NCBI GenBank assembly: GCA_022749755.1
Contig: CM040445.1
Span: 3,245,182 to 3,309,181 of the forward strand
From: Azadirachta indica
Lineage: Eukaryota > Streptophyta > Magnoliopsida > Sapindales > Meliaceae
Direction: 5' to 3'
Length of the DNA: 64,000 nucleotides
Part shown: piece after piece, positions 13,121 through 25,671 of the stretch
Numbering within the stretch: position 1 is the first letter of the stretch
Layout: each line of letters opens with the position of its first letter
Program-made: the position numbers and the translations under genes
The notes under the pieces: generated by a model
The model's database searches: none
What the model was told of the DNA's origin: nothing
What the model saw: only the letters and a program-made list of their open reading frames with translations

Positions 13121-13383
13121 TAGGTTTCTAAGACCAAAATGAGAACAACACACCTACATCAAATCTAAGAGAGCCAACCAGAAGACGAACCGCTGAGGGT
13201 AGTGGCAGATTGCCAGTAACAGACCACAATCTTTTTTCTACTCAAATAATAATATCCTGGAACAACCTTCTTATATCCTATATTTCAAAAATGACCCTGC
13301 TTGATTTTAGTGCTTGCCGTTTATGCAATCATAAATAATTTTGTATCTTCTGCTGAGGGAGAATTGTAATTTGGGCCATTTTG

Positions 13384-13415
<32 letters not shown>

Positions 13416-16292
13416 CTTCGTACCTTAACTTGAAAATTTTCTTATTTTTAACGTAGCTATCGGTTATATAAAATATATGTCCAACTCTTTTTTTAGATTA
13501 ATAATTTGAAGAAGACACCAACCAATGAAGTCATGAATAATAAATTCCACATGCACCTATAATTATTTTTCTGATAGACGCGTTGCTCGGGTAAGTGAAA
13601 ATATCTCAGGCAGACAGACAAAGATTGTGATATTTCGTTTCTTTATCATTTTTCCTAATTTGATAAAATAACCATAGGAAGTAAATATGATTTAGGAGAT
13701 CTTTCAGTTTCTTGGTTGATGAATTGCAGTCGGTCAGGTTTCTTACCTATTTAGTATATCGATTTAATACCTGACTACTTCAGGGACCGTTGAAAACCAA
13801 AATTTTACCTGCTTTTTTCTTCGAGAAATATATATATATATATATGTATCAAGCATCAAATTTGTAAGATATATTATTTAATCTAATATTAGAATGAAAT
13901 TGGTTACGGATAAAAAATTTCTAATTTTCCTGTAATGTAAAGGAAGATAGTCCGTGCATTATATGTGGATGATATATCGAGAAATGATTAAGGAAAAAAT
14001 TTTGATACCCAAAATAGAAAAAGGAAGTAGGAAGTATCCAATGGATAGCAAAACAGGGCAATATTGCAAATAGAAATAGTTGAAAGTTTTAAAAAAGAAA
14101 AAAGATACTGTTAAAGTTAAATTAAGTAAGACGCTATCTTTTCTCTGTGTATTAAAAATGAAGCAAGTTAAAAAGTAAGCTTTGAATGCCAACTTCGATT
14201 TCAACAGAGGCAGAGAGTAGGGAAAATGTGAGAATCAGTGATGAAATGAGATAAGAGACTCTTTCATTTATTTTTTTTTTATATTTTTAAATTTTATATA
14301 TGGATTTCCTTAATCCCTGGCTTTCTTATGTCTTTTATTTTCGTTGTTTTTTTATTTGTTTTTATCTTTTGCTTTCACTTACTCTTTCGTGTACATGGTA
14401 ACACGATGGTACATGCTAGGAATAAAAAGGTAAAGATTCCATAATTTAGGTATAGTGTACTTGATTTGACGACAATTTTTCAATTTTTATATTACCAATT
14501 AAAATTTTATCATATATATGTTCAACCAAAAAAATACATATATATATTAAAAAAAAAAAAAGTGACCGAGGGAGGCAGAGAATTGATTGGTAGATGGATG
14601 GAGAGTGTTGAAGAGTTCACGTGACAACGAGCACATGTGAATGTGATCACCATTACTATGCCCACCTTGGAATTAGCTATTGACACTTCCAAGTATTAAA
14701 ATTATAGTAATAATAATAATAATAAAACCATTTTCAAACAGTCGTTGACACCTGTATCTGGCGTTTGGTTTGGTATCTTAGGTCACCGGCCCGATCAACA
14801 ACTCCACCTTAGCTTTCAAAATTTTCTTACCATTATTTCTTTGAATTTTTTAATTATTATTACATAAACTCTTAGGCAAATGCGCGAAACTTGAGATTTT
14901 TATTAATTAATTTTAATTTAATGTTATTAAACCAGTAAAGTCACCCGCGACATGTTTTGCAGGATAAACGTCTATATGTAGGAATAAAAATGTCACGTGT
15001 GGTTTGACCATTTGACTCTCCTGTTGCCTCGCTTTTCCCAATTTTCAAGAACACAATCGCGACGGATATCATTATTCACACCATCAATCTTTGACCAAAT
15101 TGAAAGTAATTCCATGAACTCCATAGTCATACTATATGATGGTTGATCGGTGTATTATCCAATCATAAATTGTGTGTCGACTTGAAATAATCACAATAAC
15201 AAATAAAATAACATAAAATCTTTAAGCTTTTCAACTTTAAACTCCTTAAGAAAAATCATCCATAAATAAACCCACTTTCTTTGTTTCGGTAGTTTAAATA
15301 AGTATTATTTTTTTACTTAATAATTAATTTTTTTAAATTTACTCACTTATTACTATACACTTGACAAAATAAATAAATAATAGTTATAATTTGTAATGAG
15401 AATTAAATTCACAATCATTGAATTACAATTTTTTTATGAAAAAAAATGATAAGTGTTAATGTCAAAATTATAATCTTATGTGAAAAAAAAAAGATAAAGA
15501 GGCAAAAAAAAATATATAACTATTAAAGCTCTGAATTTATGCAAGTTTTTATGTTCAATTGATAGCACCAACTCATGAGTTGCTTAAAGATTTCAGTTTG
15601 ATTAATACATTCAATAATAAAACTAATTAAAAATTAAGTTAAGAAGTCATTTATGTTACAATAGCTTTGTTAACCCCTCTAATTAATTAATTAAGTACAA
15701 ATAGTATTATTACTTCGTTACACGAAATTGTATGCATATGTTAATAGTTTCATTAATTATTATTATTATTAAACAAATCTTTGGCGGAAAAACAAGAACT
15801 ATATATGTACGTAAGCATCAATGAGAAAATATAAAATAAAAATAAAATTTCACATTATTGGCGTCTCTTTTGTTGGATGAATGTACTCGCCGCAAACGGC
15901 CTTTAATAAAAAATAAATAAAAAATCGAAAATGTCCCACAGTTGCATGTGCATGCAAGTGCTAAATTGTGGGGCGTGTGACATAAAACGGGGCCACAACC
16001 CATGTGACACGTGTCTCGTTTCTGTAGACATGACAAGAGTGTTTCGCGAAAGTTAATAAATAAAAAAAAAAAATATGAAATCAAAATCAAAACGAGATTT
16101 GTCTCCTCCTCCTAACAAACGTACAATCCGTACCGATCCGTAACACCTCATCAATCCTACCGCTGTCTTTAAAAGGCACAATCATCTGATGTAATACCAG
16201 CACCTAATCAGCTAATTCCGGGTCTCTGACTTTCAACACTCTCTCCTTGTTCCGTTTTGATCAACATCAATCACCACCGTCGAAATTGAGGC
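13121..16292. other. AT-rich spacer upstream of the H+-ATPase
   Basis: I see no supported gene. It contains an (AT)n microsatellite at about 13384-13411 and another near 13830-13846, many homopolymer runs, G-box cores (CACGTG) near 14619, and ACGTG followed by TTGACC near 14994. A 10-base palindrome GACACGTGTC sits at 16006-16015. The part next to 13121 is presumably H+-ATPase promoter. Confidence 0.6.
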
Positions 16293-16448
16293 ATGGATTA
16301 CTTGTTTAGAGGTATGGGAGATCTGAGCCGTCGGAACAGAGGCATCCCAAAGGGACGTCACCGCCTTAGCCAAATGGACGGGACCAATTTATTTCGAGCA
16401 GGACCCTACAGACTACATAATTGTAGCAGAGGCCAATTTTCAAATTAA
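16293..16448 (+). CDS. Candidate small ORF, 51 residues, unrecognised
   Basis: An ATG at 16293 opens a 51-codon frame (MDYLFRGMGDLSRR...) ending in a TAA. It lies in a locally GC-richer patch (about 16100-16430) inside very AT-rich DNA. Upstream there is a TATA-like TTTAAAAGG near 16170 and a perfect G-box palindrome at 16006-16015, so a transcribed unit is plausible. The product is basic, has no signal peptide or membrane segment, and matches no family I recognise. It could equally be a first exon whose partners I cannot see (GAG/GTATGG at about 16311 resembles a donor), a non-coding RNA, or chance. Confidence 0.25.
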   Translation: MDYLFRGMGDLSRRNRGIPKGRHRLSQMDGTNLFRAGPYRLHNCSRGQFSN

Positions 16449-18677
16449 ATTACTTGTCTTGTACATTTTACAAAATATTTCCTTTATTAATTTTCGGATA
16501 TATATTTATTAATACATTAGCTAATTTATTCTTGTTGATATATTACATATTCATATTTTTTACACTTGTAAAAATATCAGCAAAAAAAAAAAAAAAGAGA
16601 GAGAGAAAAGTTCTTCGCTATTGAATTTGGATCATGAAAACAATCGGGCGTACGTATCTTTATATAATTGATTCTAAATACTACTCAAAATGCAGTATTT
16701 TACTCTTTAAAATAAAATATATTTAAATTATATCAAATTAAATTCTAAATTTATATATTATTATAAAATATTAAAATATATCAACACTAAATTAATATTT
16801 ATTTATATTACAAAATTTGTTCAATTGGTCAGCCGCAAATTTTAATGGTGGTGATATGTTAGTACAAATGCTAATTTAGTATATATGTGTTCCAAAAAAT
16901 GTATCACAGTCTTTTATGCTAATCTCAAATCTTAATTAAATTACTATTTTTAAGAGATCACGCAACTCTTTTAATAGTCACAAATCATTCCCCTAAACAG
17001 CAGAAGCGGTCCTCGCCCGACCCAATCATTTCCCTAATAATTAATATTCAGATCTCCATCTTCTGTAGACCTCTCCAGCATGCCCAAATCCTGTTTTCAC
17101 AAAATACTTTCTACTCTATAACCAAATTAATTTCTATACTCTTAAATTTTTTATAGCATTTTGGGATTAAATTGTTAAGGTGGATAACACTAACAGAACG
17201 TATATATGTACATATATGGCTGATAGCTCTGAGAACAAATAAATACAACAACTGCTCTCACATGGGTGACAAAAGAAAAGAGAAGAATAATTGATGTACA
17301 TGTGGGCATGTGTCTAGCCGTCTAGAGTTTCTTTTAAAATTAGGGTTTCAAAATGTGGGTGCAGCGTACGTGTTGTATCCATTTAAGTTTGAGTCGGCAG
17401 AGAAATGGAACCCTGAGTCTGAGTAGACATGGTCCCCATTTGTTAACTCAATAAATTTAATGCTACCCAACACTACCCACATGTTTTGCTTACAATATTC
17501 TGATTTTTCTTTATCTCTACAGATTTATTTGGCTTTCAATCATGTATATATATATATATATGTATGTATATATGCATAAAAATATCAAGATTTTTCTTTC
17601 TGTCAAATGGGTGTAATTTTGTTTTTTTTTTTAATTTTCTGAAATTTATACTTCTTCTTATCCCTAATAAATAAAATGATAACATGTATTATTTATATTT
17701 AACATAAAAACGTGAAGATTTTACTTTATATTTATTTTGTCTTTTCGGATTAGTCGGCAATCAATTAAAGCTTTTAAAAAGATTAAAAAAGTGTTAAGGT
17801 AATATAAAGGTATTATAAAAGTAAAAGAATAATTGCCTTTTGATGTAGGCATATATATATATATATATATAAAATAAAAAGCATATGAGTTTGGTAGTGG
17901 AAGAGGAGAGTTGGCTTTAGATACAAGTGGATTCTGATGCACATTGAATCAGACTTTTTCCTGCTTTTTCACTTTCTCAAGCTCTCTCCCCTTTGCTTGT
18001 GCCTAAAAATCTCTCTATAAAGCAACACAATACAAGAATTTCAGGATTCTTTTACGATACTAATAGAAAATTGGATATGATTTCTTTCATAAAACTACAT
18101 AAAGGGCACTACTTTACTTCAGGCTTAGGCCCACACGTCTTTCCAATACTACAAGAAAGCAAGCCATTTAATTAATAGAAAGGGAGATAAGTATCATATG
18201 TATGTACGTATTTATCTTTATTGCTTTCAAAACATATATATAGTTAATCTTCAAAAGAAAACTAAAAAATTGAACATTAAAAGTATTTCATAAACACCAA
18301 TCTTTACTTTGATAATAACTCATCCACTCACTTGGCATAAGTAACCCTTTAATTATAAGTATGCACGAAACTATATCTTGTAATGAATGTCAATAATGTT
18401 TCAATTCTAAATAATATAGACTATATTTTGACCAAAAAAAAAAATTCTAAATGTCAATAATGCATCACTTTTAAATATATCCTATGTTTTGTTGATTGGT
18501 AAAAACATTATTTGAAAAAAATGAATGTCAGTTTGTAGCTTGGCTGCGCTCCATATAATAATGGCATTTTGTAGAGAAGACATTTGGTAATTCTGATAAA
18601 TGTCTCTGTTAATGATAATAAGATAATAATAATAAGAAAGGAATCAAGGGGAATGAGAATGAAAGCTCAAAGACAAA

Positions 18678-18717
<40 letters not shown>

Positions 18718-20130
18718 TAAAGACACCTACCTCTATCAGTTGTTGTTTGTGTGCATGTGGATGTGCAAGCTCAAATCTCTCAAGAGAGTAAAGGAATCTT
18801 GTTTGAATTATAATTTGTGTTTGAAACTGCTAATCTCTTTTGTTCATGAGCAGAACAGGACATATTTTGTAAACAGAATAGAACTTTAAAAAATTTTCAA
18901 AGTTTAAAGGTAGAGAGAGTCTCTGTCGTTTATGCATAGCTGCGTTTGCAGATTTGTATTGCTGGTTGGTCCGATCTCTATATATATATATTATACATAA
19001 ATAAGCCAACTTTTAACAAAATCAAGAGCAAAAGACCAAGAACAAGAAAGTGGGAAATGGGAAGGACCGCTCTGCTTCAAATGGAGATAAAATTTTGCTT
19101 CTGTTTGGCCTCTTCTAATCTAATCTAAGAGCCAATTAAAATACATACCGCTGCCTTCTATGTTATATGTGGGCCAGGACCACGAAAGAAAAGAAATATT
19201 TGGCCCTGAGACATTGTTGGATCAACAACAAAGACTGGTAGCTACCTGCTGTCCAAAATCCTCCGCTTTGTCTTCCTCGCGCAAAGGTAAATCATTCTTG
19301 TCGACCAACTTACCAATTTCTAAGTATGATTGACTCTTTGTATATTTTTCTCTACTTGTGCAGAGCAGTGACCAAATGCTTGTGTTAATTGAGGTCTATG
19401 TGATTTTTAGTCATGACTACGAGCATTAATTATTAAATAACTTTACACTAAATTAAGTATTTGTCTACTCTCTTTTTTTTTTTTTTTTTTGAGGAAATCA
19501 ACACTTCCAAGATTAAACTGGGACATTTAATTAAAAAACATAAAAGTTAATGTAAGCTCAGACAGTGTTTCAAGCAATAACACACTGGATTTGGGCTTTC
19601 AATAATCTGGAGAATGTTCAAACTTTACAATTTGCAAATTACATTTTGGGTCATACTAATTGGAAATTGAAGGCTGATGCCCCCATTATCATCTGTAATA
19701 TTAACAACATTTTTATGGCTTACAGTTGACCATGATGGGTTGTGTTTGAACAGTAGTCGTCAATGTTTTAATTAATACAGAGTCATAGGACTGAGACAGT
19801 AGAGAGAGAACATGATTTTCTCGGGTGATTATCTTAGAAACCAATAAATTAAATATTATATTTTTCAATGTCAAAATGTGACCATGTCACTTCCCTATCA
19901 GTTCAAATTCCAACCTAATCACAGGCAAAAAATCAAATGGAAAAAATGACAGGTTTTCCAAGAATTTACCTGCCTCATCTTTCCAGTTAGACTGCAACCC
20001 AGACCTTAACTACACCAAGAAAACTGCCTATCATTCACATCCTACATAAGCATACACACTATTTACATCCAACAACATTTGCAACATCTCCACTGTTAAT
20101 TTGGCGAACCCTTTCAAATTGAGGTCGTCA
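16449..20130. other. AT-rich spacer downstream of the small ORF
   Basis: I found no gene. It holds (AT)n microsatellites near 17545-17563 and 17851-17870, a poly(T) run at about 18683-18713 (31 bases), a second T run near 19471-19490, and scattered stops in all frames. The last part is 3' flank of the DnaJ gene, whose stop lies at 20131. Confidence 0.6.
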
Positions 20131-23100
20131 TCATGAAAAAGCTCCTCCCAAAACCCTTTTTAGTTCTAATTTCTGCTCATGTGTGAGCCTTGAAGGATAC
20201 TTGACATCGATCTTGATCCTCAAATTACCCTTCTTCCCAGGTTCTTTAGAGATCGGCATTCCTTCATTTGGCACAACCACCTCAGCACCAGGTTTTACAA
20301 TATCTGTTAGTGGGATCATAACACTCCTTCCATCCAGAGTAGTCAGATCAAGTGTCTTACCTGTGAGGGCCTCCAGCAGGGTTATCTCCTGGTTTACTAC
20401 CAGATCATTCCCATCCCTCTTATAAAGAGCGTGTGGCTTCTCATCTACCACAAAGATAAGATCCGCTGCAATTACACCAGGCTCCTGGTTACCCTTCTCA
20501 GGAAATGTTATCTTCGTGCCCTTCTTCCAACCAGGTTTTATCTCAATGGTCAATATCTCCTCCACAGTCCTCATCTTGCTACATGTAAATTACACTGTTT
20601 CAGTTCAAAGTCAATGAATAGCAAACAAATATCCAGTGACAAAGACATGGTAGCAAAAGAGAATAGATACAAAAGAATACCATAACATCAACAGAAGTCA
20701 TCAATTTCTTTTCTTTGGACAAAGACAGCTAGAAGTACTTTAACTTAGTATCTAATTTGCAGTTTCTAAGATGATTTTGAAAATCTCTGAACTTGACTAA
20801 AAGTGAAGTACAGTGTTTAACAGCATAAACCAGGAATAACAAAGGATCCAGCCCTGATAAAATGTAAGGCCTAATAGGAGGCAGAAAAGGCGTAGGAAAC
20901 AATTAAAAGAAATCAAAACAAGCATGAAGATGAACAAAATCATTAATTCATTGATTTTTCCCTCAAAGATTAATAGAATTAAAATTAGACTTATTATTAA
21001 TTTTTTCCCAGTTTGTTAAGGGTTTTTAAGTTCATGAGGATTCTTAATTTATATTGTTTTATTATTTCAGCCTATATAAAGGCATGTTTACATACTTAAT
21101 TTATAATTCAAGAAAAATTTAATATAATTTTTTTTTTCAGCATGGTATCAGAGCAAGTTCGATTTTAGATTTGAGAGTTCTATTAGAAAATTTTTTGATA
21201 GTGACGATGTGCTACCCTATAAGGTGATTACTGAACATGATTTAATTTTCTAGCACAAAAAAAAAAAATTCTAGAAACCAGCTTCAGTTTTCCTAGGAAA
21301 AAAAAATTCTGGAAACCTTAAAAAAAGAATCCAAAATCTTAATCCAGTTATGGTACTGTTGATAGTGACGATGTGCTACCCTATAAGGTGATTACTGAAC
21401 ATGATTTAATTTTCTAGCACAAAAAAAAAAAATTCTAGAAACCAGCTTCAGTTTTCCTAGGAAAAAAAAATTCTGGAAACCTTAAAAAAAGAATCCAAAA
21501 TCTTAATCCAGTTATGGTACTGTTGATAGTGACGATGTGCTACCCTATAAGGTGATTACTGAACATGATTTAATTTTCTAGCACAAAAAAAAAAATTCTA
21601 GAAACCAGCTTCAGTTTTCCTAGGAAAAAAAAATTCTGGAAACCTTAAAAAAAGAATCCAAAATCTTAATCCAGTTATGGTACTGTTGATAGTGACGATG
21701 TGCTACCCTATAAGGTGATTACTGAACATGATTTAATTTTCTAGCACAAAAAAAAAAAATTCTGGAAACCAGCTTCAGTTTTCCTAGGAAAAAAAAATTC
21801 TGGAAACCTTAAAAAAAGAATCCAAAATCTTAATCCAGTTATGGTACTGTTGACGGGTATTGTTCAAAGGGCTGTTTAAGGGGCTATAGCAAAGTACTAT
21901 TCACGGGTTCCTTGTCCTTCATATGATTGCTCGTTTGTCTACTACTACCCACCCATAGAAGACACTCCTTGCCTATGGAAAGGCACTATGAATATTCTTC
22001 ATCTATAGAAAGACACAATCAATATTATTCGTCAATCAAAAGACACTATCAATATTCTTTACCTATGGAAAGGAATTATTAATATTTTTCGCCTAAAAAA
22101 AATGCACAGTCAATATTTCTCACGTAGAAAAAGGCACAATCAAGTATTTCTCATATAGAAAAAGACACAGTCAGTATTTTTTGCTTACAAAAAAGGCACA
22201 GTCAAGTATTTCTTACTTCTTAGAAGGCAAAATATCGCCTCTTAAAGGCACAAGTGATTTTCTACTATTTTTTGATGTTTTGAAATTTTCTTCTCAATCG
22301 CATTAGCTTCCAAACTCAAGCTTGCTCTACCATCTTAAATTTGAGGGGAAGTATTAGAATTAAAATTAAACTAATTATTAGTTTTTTCCTAGTTTGTTAA
22401 GGGTTCGTAAGTTCATGAGGATTTCTAGTTTATGTTGCTTTATTATTTCAGCCTATATAAAGGCAAGTCTATATACTTAGTTTATAATTTAAGAGATATT
22501 CAATATAATTTTATTTTCTTCAACAGAAAGCCACAAAACCACTCATTTGGCTTTCTTTGACCATGTAGATTAGTTTTACCAACAACTGTAACTATATAAC
22601 AAATAGGACAAGCTAAAATTGTGCCGATAATAACAAAACAAGTACTAAGTAACCCATTTAATTGTAATTAAAACAACTACTATTAAGTTGCTTCTTGACT
22701 GATATCTATATTCATCCCACCAAGAAGAAAAGAGAAAAGGAACAAAATCCATGAATTGGAAAAGCATATTAACGTAACAAACTATCCCCTAGTGACCTAC
22801 ATGATTAAGGATATGTTTGATATTGAGGTGTTGTGGGCTTGTGGCTAAGTGTAAAAGTGAGTGAACCCCAAGAACTTGGTTTCTGAAAACTTTAATTGTT
22901 GTGCTTTCAAAGTTTAAGTAAAAACACAATAATAAAATACATAAGTAGCCTTAAGTCATTTGTCAATGGTGCTGCTTCAAAATACATGTATTCCATCTTA
23001 GCCCTATGACAACATCTTCTTGCTTATCTGTATTATTTTACCCTAAAGTCCAAGGAGTGCATAAGTAAAAGGTAGCAAGTGAAATCCAGTAAAATTACCA

Positions 23101-25407
23101 GATAAAACCAGGTACCAACCTCTCAAACTTAGACTACAATATACTCGGTTACAGTCACTAACAAAGATGAATGTTTACATCACAGAATCACTGGAAAACA
23201 AAACTTTACAGCAACTGAAGCTGTAGTTCATTTTGCCACCCATCAAACAGAAACTTCTTGGCTTCATTTGGGACTCAGTAAGTCGTTGCTTGCCTTCTTA
23301 ATTTTGTACTGCTCAAAGTTGCATTTGTCTTTTATGGTGGCCTTTTGAGCTTCGACTGAACAAACTCAACTCCACTTGCAAGGGTTGATTCCCTAGAAAA
23401 TAACTTGCTAATTCCAAGTAAAACAGGCATGCACAACCAAAGGCAGATGACCCTCCATGTATAATCTAGGCAGGCCATTCTCAGAACGGAGAAAGAGAAA
23501 AGAGGAAGTGATGAAGATGGTGTGCACTAGGGTGGTTTACCTGATTAACCAATCTATTGTCAGACCTGAACTTGTTACTGAAAATGGAACAGATCATACC
23601 CATTATGGTTGGTTCCTTTCATCATCTGTTGCTTAACCCCCCTCTCTCTACTTTCATGGAGTAGCTCATACTTTAGCAATTTGAAAAGATCAACTACTGT
23701 AATACAGACCCATAAATTTGAGCACAGCATGCGGATTCACAAAGAAGATTGGTAAATGCCAAGAAATTCTCTCCCAGTTACTCATCCACATTAACAAAAT
23801 TTTAGCACTTCCCCAAAGTGAATCCACAAATAAAATGTTTTAATCTTAAGTAAACTCTTAATTCCTTATTTTGATTCCTAAAGTCTGTAACTTTAGAGCA
23901 CTGAAAGGAACTTTTTTCCTTACAAAGGTAGGGAAGAAAACCCAGATCAGGCATTAGATATCTATAAAAACTGAATGTGCATGATTAAAGTATTGGGGCA
24001 ACCAAATGAAAACACATCTGCAAGGAAACAAAGCAGTTCACCAATGAAAAATTTAATTTCAACATAAAGAATTTGAAGTCCTCCCGGACAATATTGAAGA
24101 CAATAAACCAAAAACTATTCGAGTGAAACCATATGTAGTAAAAGTTTTTGGATCAGCACATGAATGATCAACTATGATTAGAAGCAAAACGTAGACCGCT
24201 AAACAAGGTTAATCCAATAATTCATAATAACTCCACAGAAGGAATCCCCATGCAAAACAAAAATATTCACATTGCAAAGATGCAGACAAAATTTAATCCA
24301 ATGTGGATAATCCATATTAGCGAAAAGAAAATAGTTGCAAGCAAATCATGACAATCAATTTAAATATACTCGATAAATAAACATTTAGTCTACGATATCT
24401 CAAGTATGATATGATTCTGGGTAATTATTAATGCTAAAAACCAATCAACTAAACTGGTTCAATGTTGTCATCTGTGCTATGCACCAGCTTGGTCAAGTAT
24501 GCAACACCATCAGGCAGTTATTTCCACCAATCACGTTTATCATTCTTACTTTAGATATATGAATAAGCTAATCTAAGGTGATGCTGCACAATGATAATAC
24601 CAAGTTTGTGCATTTGAATCCAAACTCAACCCAAGCAAACTTACCCAGAATATTCTAATGAAATCATAAGAGCTTAATTTTAAACAACATCCAATTAAAA
24701 TAATTGACAAAAAAACAAATGCACTTAAAGACACAACCTCAGCAGTATTGTCTTCCTACATTTGTAAGACACATAACGTACAAAACATTATTACATTACC
24801 TAGACAAACCCATATAAAGTGAACTCATTTGCAAGGAGACATACCCAAAACCATCGAAGACATTCCGGGAAATCCGCATTTTCTTTTTAGCACCTTTATA
24901 AAGCTCCTCCAAGCTACAAGGCAAAGCATTGTCCACAGCCGCAGCTTTCTTCATCTCTGCCCCACTGCTACTACCATTCCTAAAATAACCTTCTCTATAG
25001 CCTCTATTCCCTTTTTGCCCTCCACTATTGCTCTCAGATCCAAACAGCTCCTCGTAAATGTCCTCCGCGTTTCTCGGATTAAACCGGAAAGAAGGGTTGG
25101 GATGCTGGCGTTGGTAATAATGCGGTCCCTGTCCACCACGTGCTGACGTGGAAGGTGGCGGTGGTGGGATCTGCCCAGATTTCAAACCCTCCTCGCCGTA
25201 CAAATCGTAGATCTGCCGCTTTTGTGGATCGCTTAAAACATCATAGGCTTCGGAGATTTGCTTGAACTTGCTCTCGGCTTCTGTTCTCCTGTTAGTAGGG
25301 TTCTTGTCTGGGTGCCATATCATGGCTAATCTCTTGTAAGCCTTTTTCAGGTCATCGTCGTTGGCGTTGCGGTTTACTTTCAGTATGTTGTAATAATCGA
25401 CACCCAT
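20131..25407 (-). CDS. Type II DnaJ/HSP40 co-chaperone (DNAJB-like)
   Basis: This is an HSP70 co-chaperone of 336 residues in two exons, 25407-24845 and 20578-20131, separated by a 4266-bp GT-AG intron. The join DGFG/KMRTVEE keeps phase. The J domain occupies about residues 1-70 with the HPD motif at 32-34, which stimulates HSP70 ATPase (family knowledge). A Pro/Gly/Ser-rich linker follows (about 78-160). Then come the C-terminal substrate-binding beta domains, with [20 protein letters not shown] and the typical [11 protein letters not shown] ending. There are no zinc-finger cysteine repeats, so it is class II (B type). A cytosolic or nuclear location is expected, as no targeting peptide is visible. 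The start at 25407 is fixed by the conserved [11 protein letters not shown] opening. A heat-shock-element-like site and a TATA box lie upstream. The intron hosts an LTR element in the opposite orientation. Confidence 0.95.
20971..21142 (+). repeat. Left LTR
   Basis: This repeat starts TAATAGAATT and ends ...TTTCAGCA. It contains the TATA-like CCTATATAAAGG at about 21071-21082. It differs from the right LTR at roughly 20 of the first 160 positions. Confidence 0.85.
21197..21851 (+). repeat. Four near-identical 164-bp tandem repeats inside the LTR element
   Basis: A unit starting GATAGTGACGATGTGCTACC begins at 21197, 21361, 21525 and 21688 and ends at 21851 (164, 164, 163 and 164 bases). I see only a one-base change in an A run and one TCTAGA/TCTGGA substitution between copies. 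Each unit itself contains two short related segments, an A run followed by ATTCT(A/G)GAAACC. Confidence 0.95.
21940..22235 (+). repeat. Degenerate array of about 30-bp repeats inside the LTR element
   Basis: Roughly nine diverged copies of a unit resembling CTATAGAAAGACACAATCAA plus TATTCTTC follow one another, for example at about 21971, 22003, 22033 and 22063. Copies differ from each other far more than the 164-bp units do, so this array is older. Confidence 0.75.
22352..22525 (+). repeat. Right LTR
   Basis: This repeat starts TATTAGAATT directly after the polypurine tract and ends ...CTTCAACA. It carries the same TATA-like promoter core as the left LTR. Confidence 0.85.
22526..24844. other. 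Remainder of the DnaJ intron
   Basis: This is AT-rich intronic sequence with no open frame of interest and no repeat I could define. Confidence 0.6.
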
Positions 25408-25440
25408 CTAATCTTTTTTTTTTTTTCCTTCAGTTTTTTT

Positions 25441-25578
25441 TGTTTCTGTTTTGATTGATGTCTCTTGAAATCTTTGTTTTATGTTATATGAGGCAAGGTC
25501 ACTAGTTTTTGTTTCTGTTTCGATTGGTGTCTCTTGAAATCCATGTTTTATGTAATATAAGGCAAGGTGAAAGGTTGC
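25441..25578. repeat. 69-bp tandem duplication upstream of the DnaJ start
   Basis: TGTTTCTGTTT(T/C)GATTG(A/G)TGTC begins at 25441 and again at 25510, and similarity runs through to the GGCAAGGT segment. It lies 35-170 bases before the ATG, so it is probably in the 5' untranslated region of the DnaJ mRNA. Confidence 0.8.
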
Positions 25579-25646
25579 CGGAGAGGCGGGAATAGTAAGC
25601 GTTGGATGGATAACGGAAAAGGAATAGGAGGTAAGGATCTGACGGT

Positions 25647-25654
25647 TATAAATA
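25647..25654 (-). promoter_or_regulatory. TATA-like box of the DnaJ gene
   Basis: The minus strand reads TATTTATA (plus strand TATAAATA), 240 bases before the ATG. The spacing suits a leader of about 210 bases that includes the 69-bp duplication. Confidence 0.5.
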
Positions 25655-25671
25655 GACCTACTAAAGCTGGT

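Larger units (their letters stand above)
20971..22525 (+). mobile_element. Short non-autonomous Copia-like LTR retrotransposon in the DnaJ intron
   Basis: Direct repeats at 20971-21142 and 22352-22525 (172 and 174 bases, about 87% identical by my count) flank an internal region without coding capacity. A primer binding site TGGTATCAGAGC starts at 21143, directly after the left repeat, and complements initiator-Met tRNA as in plant Copia elements. A polypurine tract TTGAGGGGAAG at 22341-22351 directly precedes the right repeat. Each LTR carries CCTATATAAAGGC, a TATA-type promoter. The LTR ends have drifted from TG...CA to TA...CA. The target duplication is unclear (AAAG is shared on both sides). 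At 1.55 kb it is larger than a typical TRIM because of two internal tandem arrays. It lies antisense to the host gene. Confidence 0.88.

Noticed and set aside
14610..14640. TGACAACGAGCAC, resembling the start of miR535
   Set aside because: Only the first eleven bases agree, and no complementary star arm lies nearby to form a hairpin.
16400..16448. AGPYRLHN at the end of the small ORF, loosely like a CLE peptide
   Set aside because: It lacks the conserved CLE core (R-x-V-P-x-G-P-N-P), and there is no signal peptide at the N-terminus.
18683..18713. 31-base poly(T) run as a possible retrogene tail
   Set aside because: No adjacent processed coding sequence or target duplication was found. Similar homopolymer runs occur throughout the spacers.
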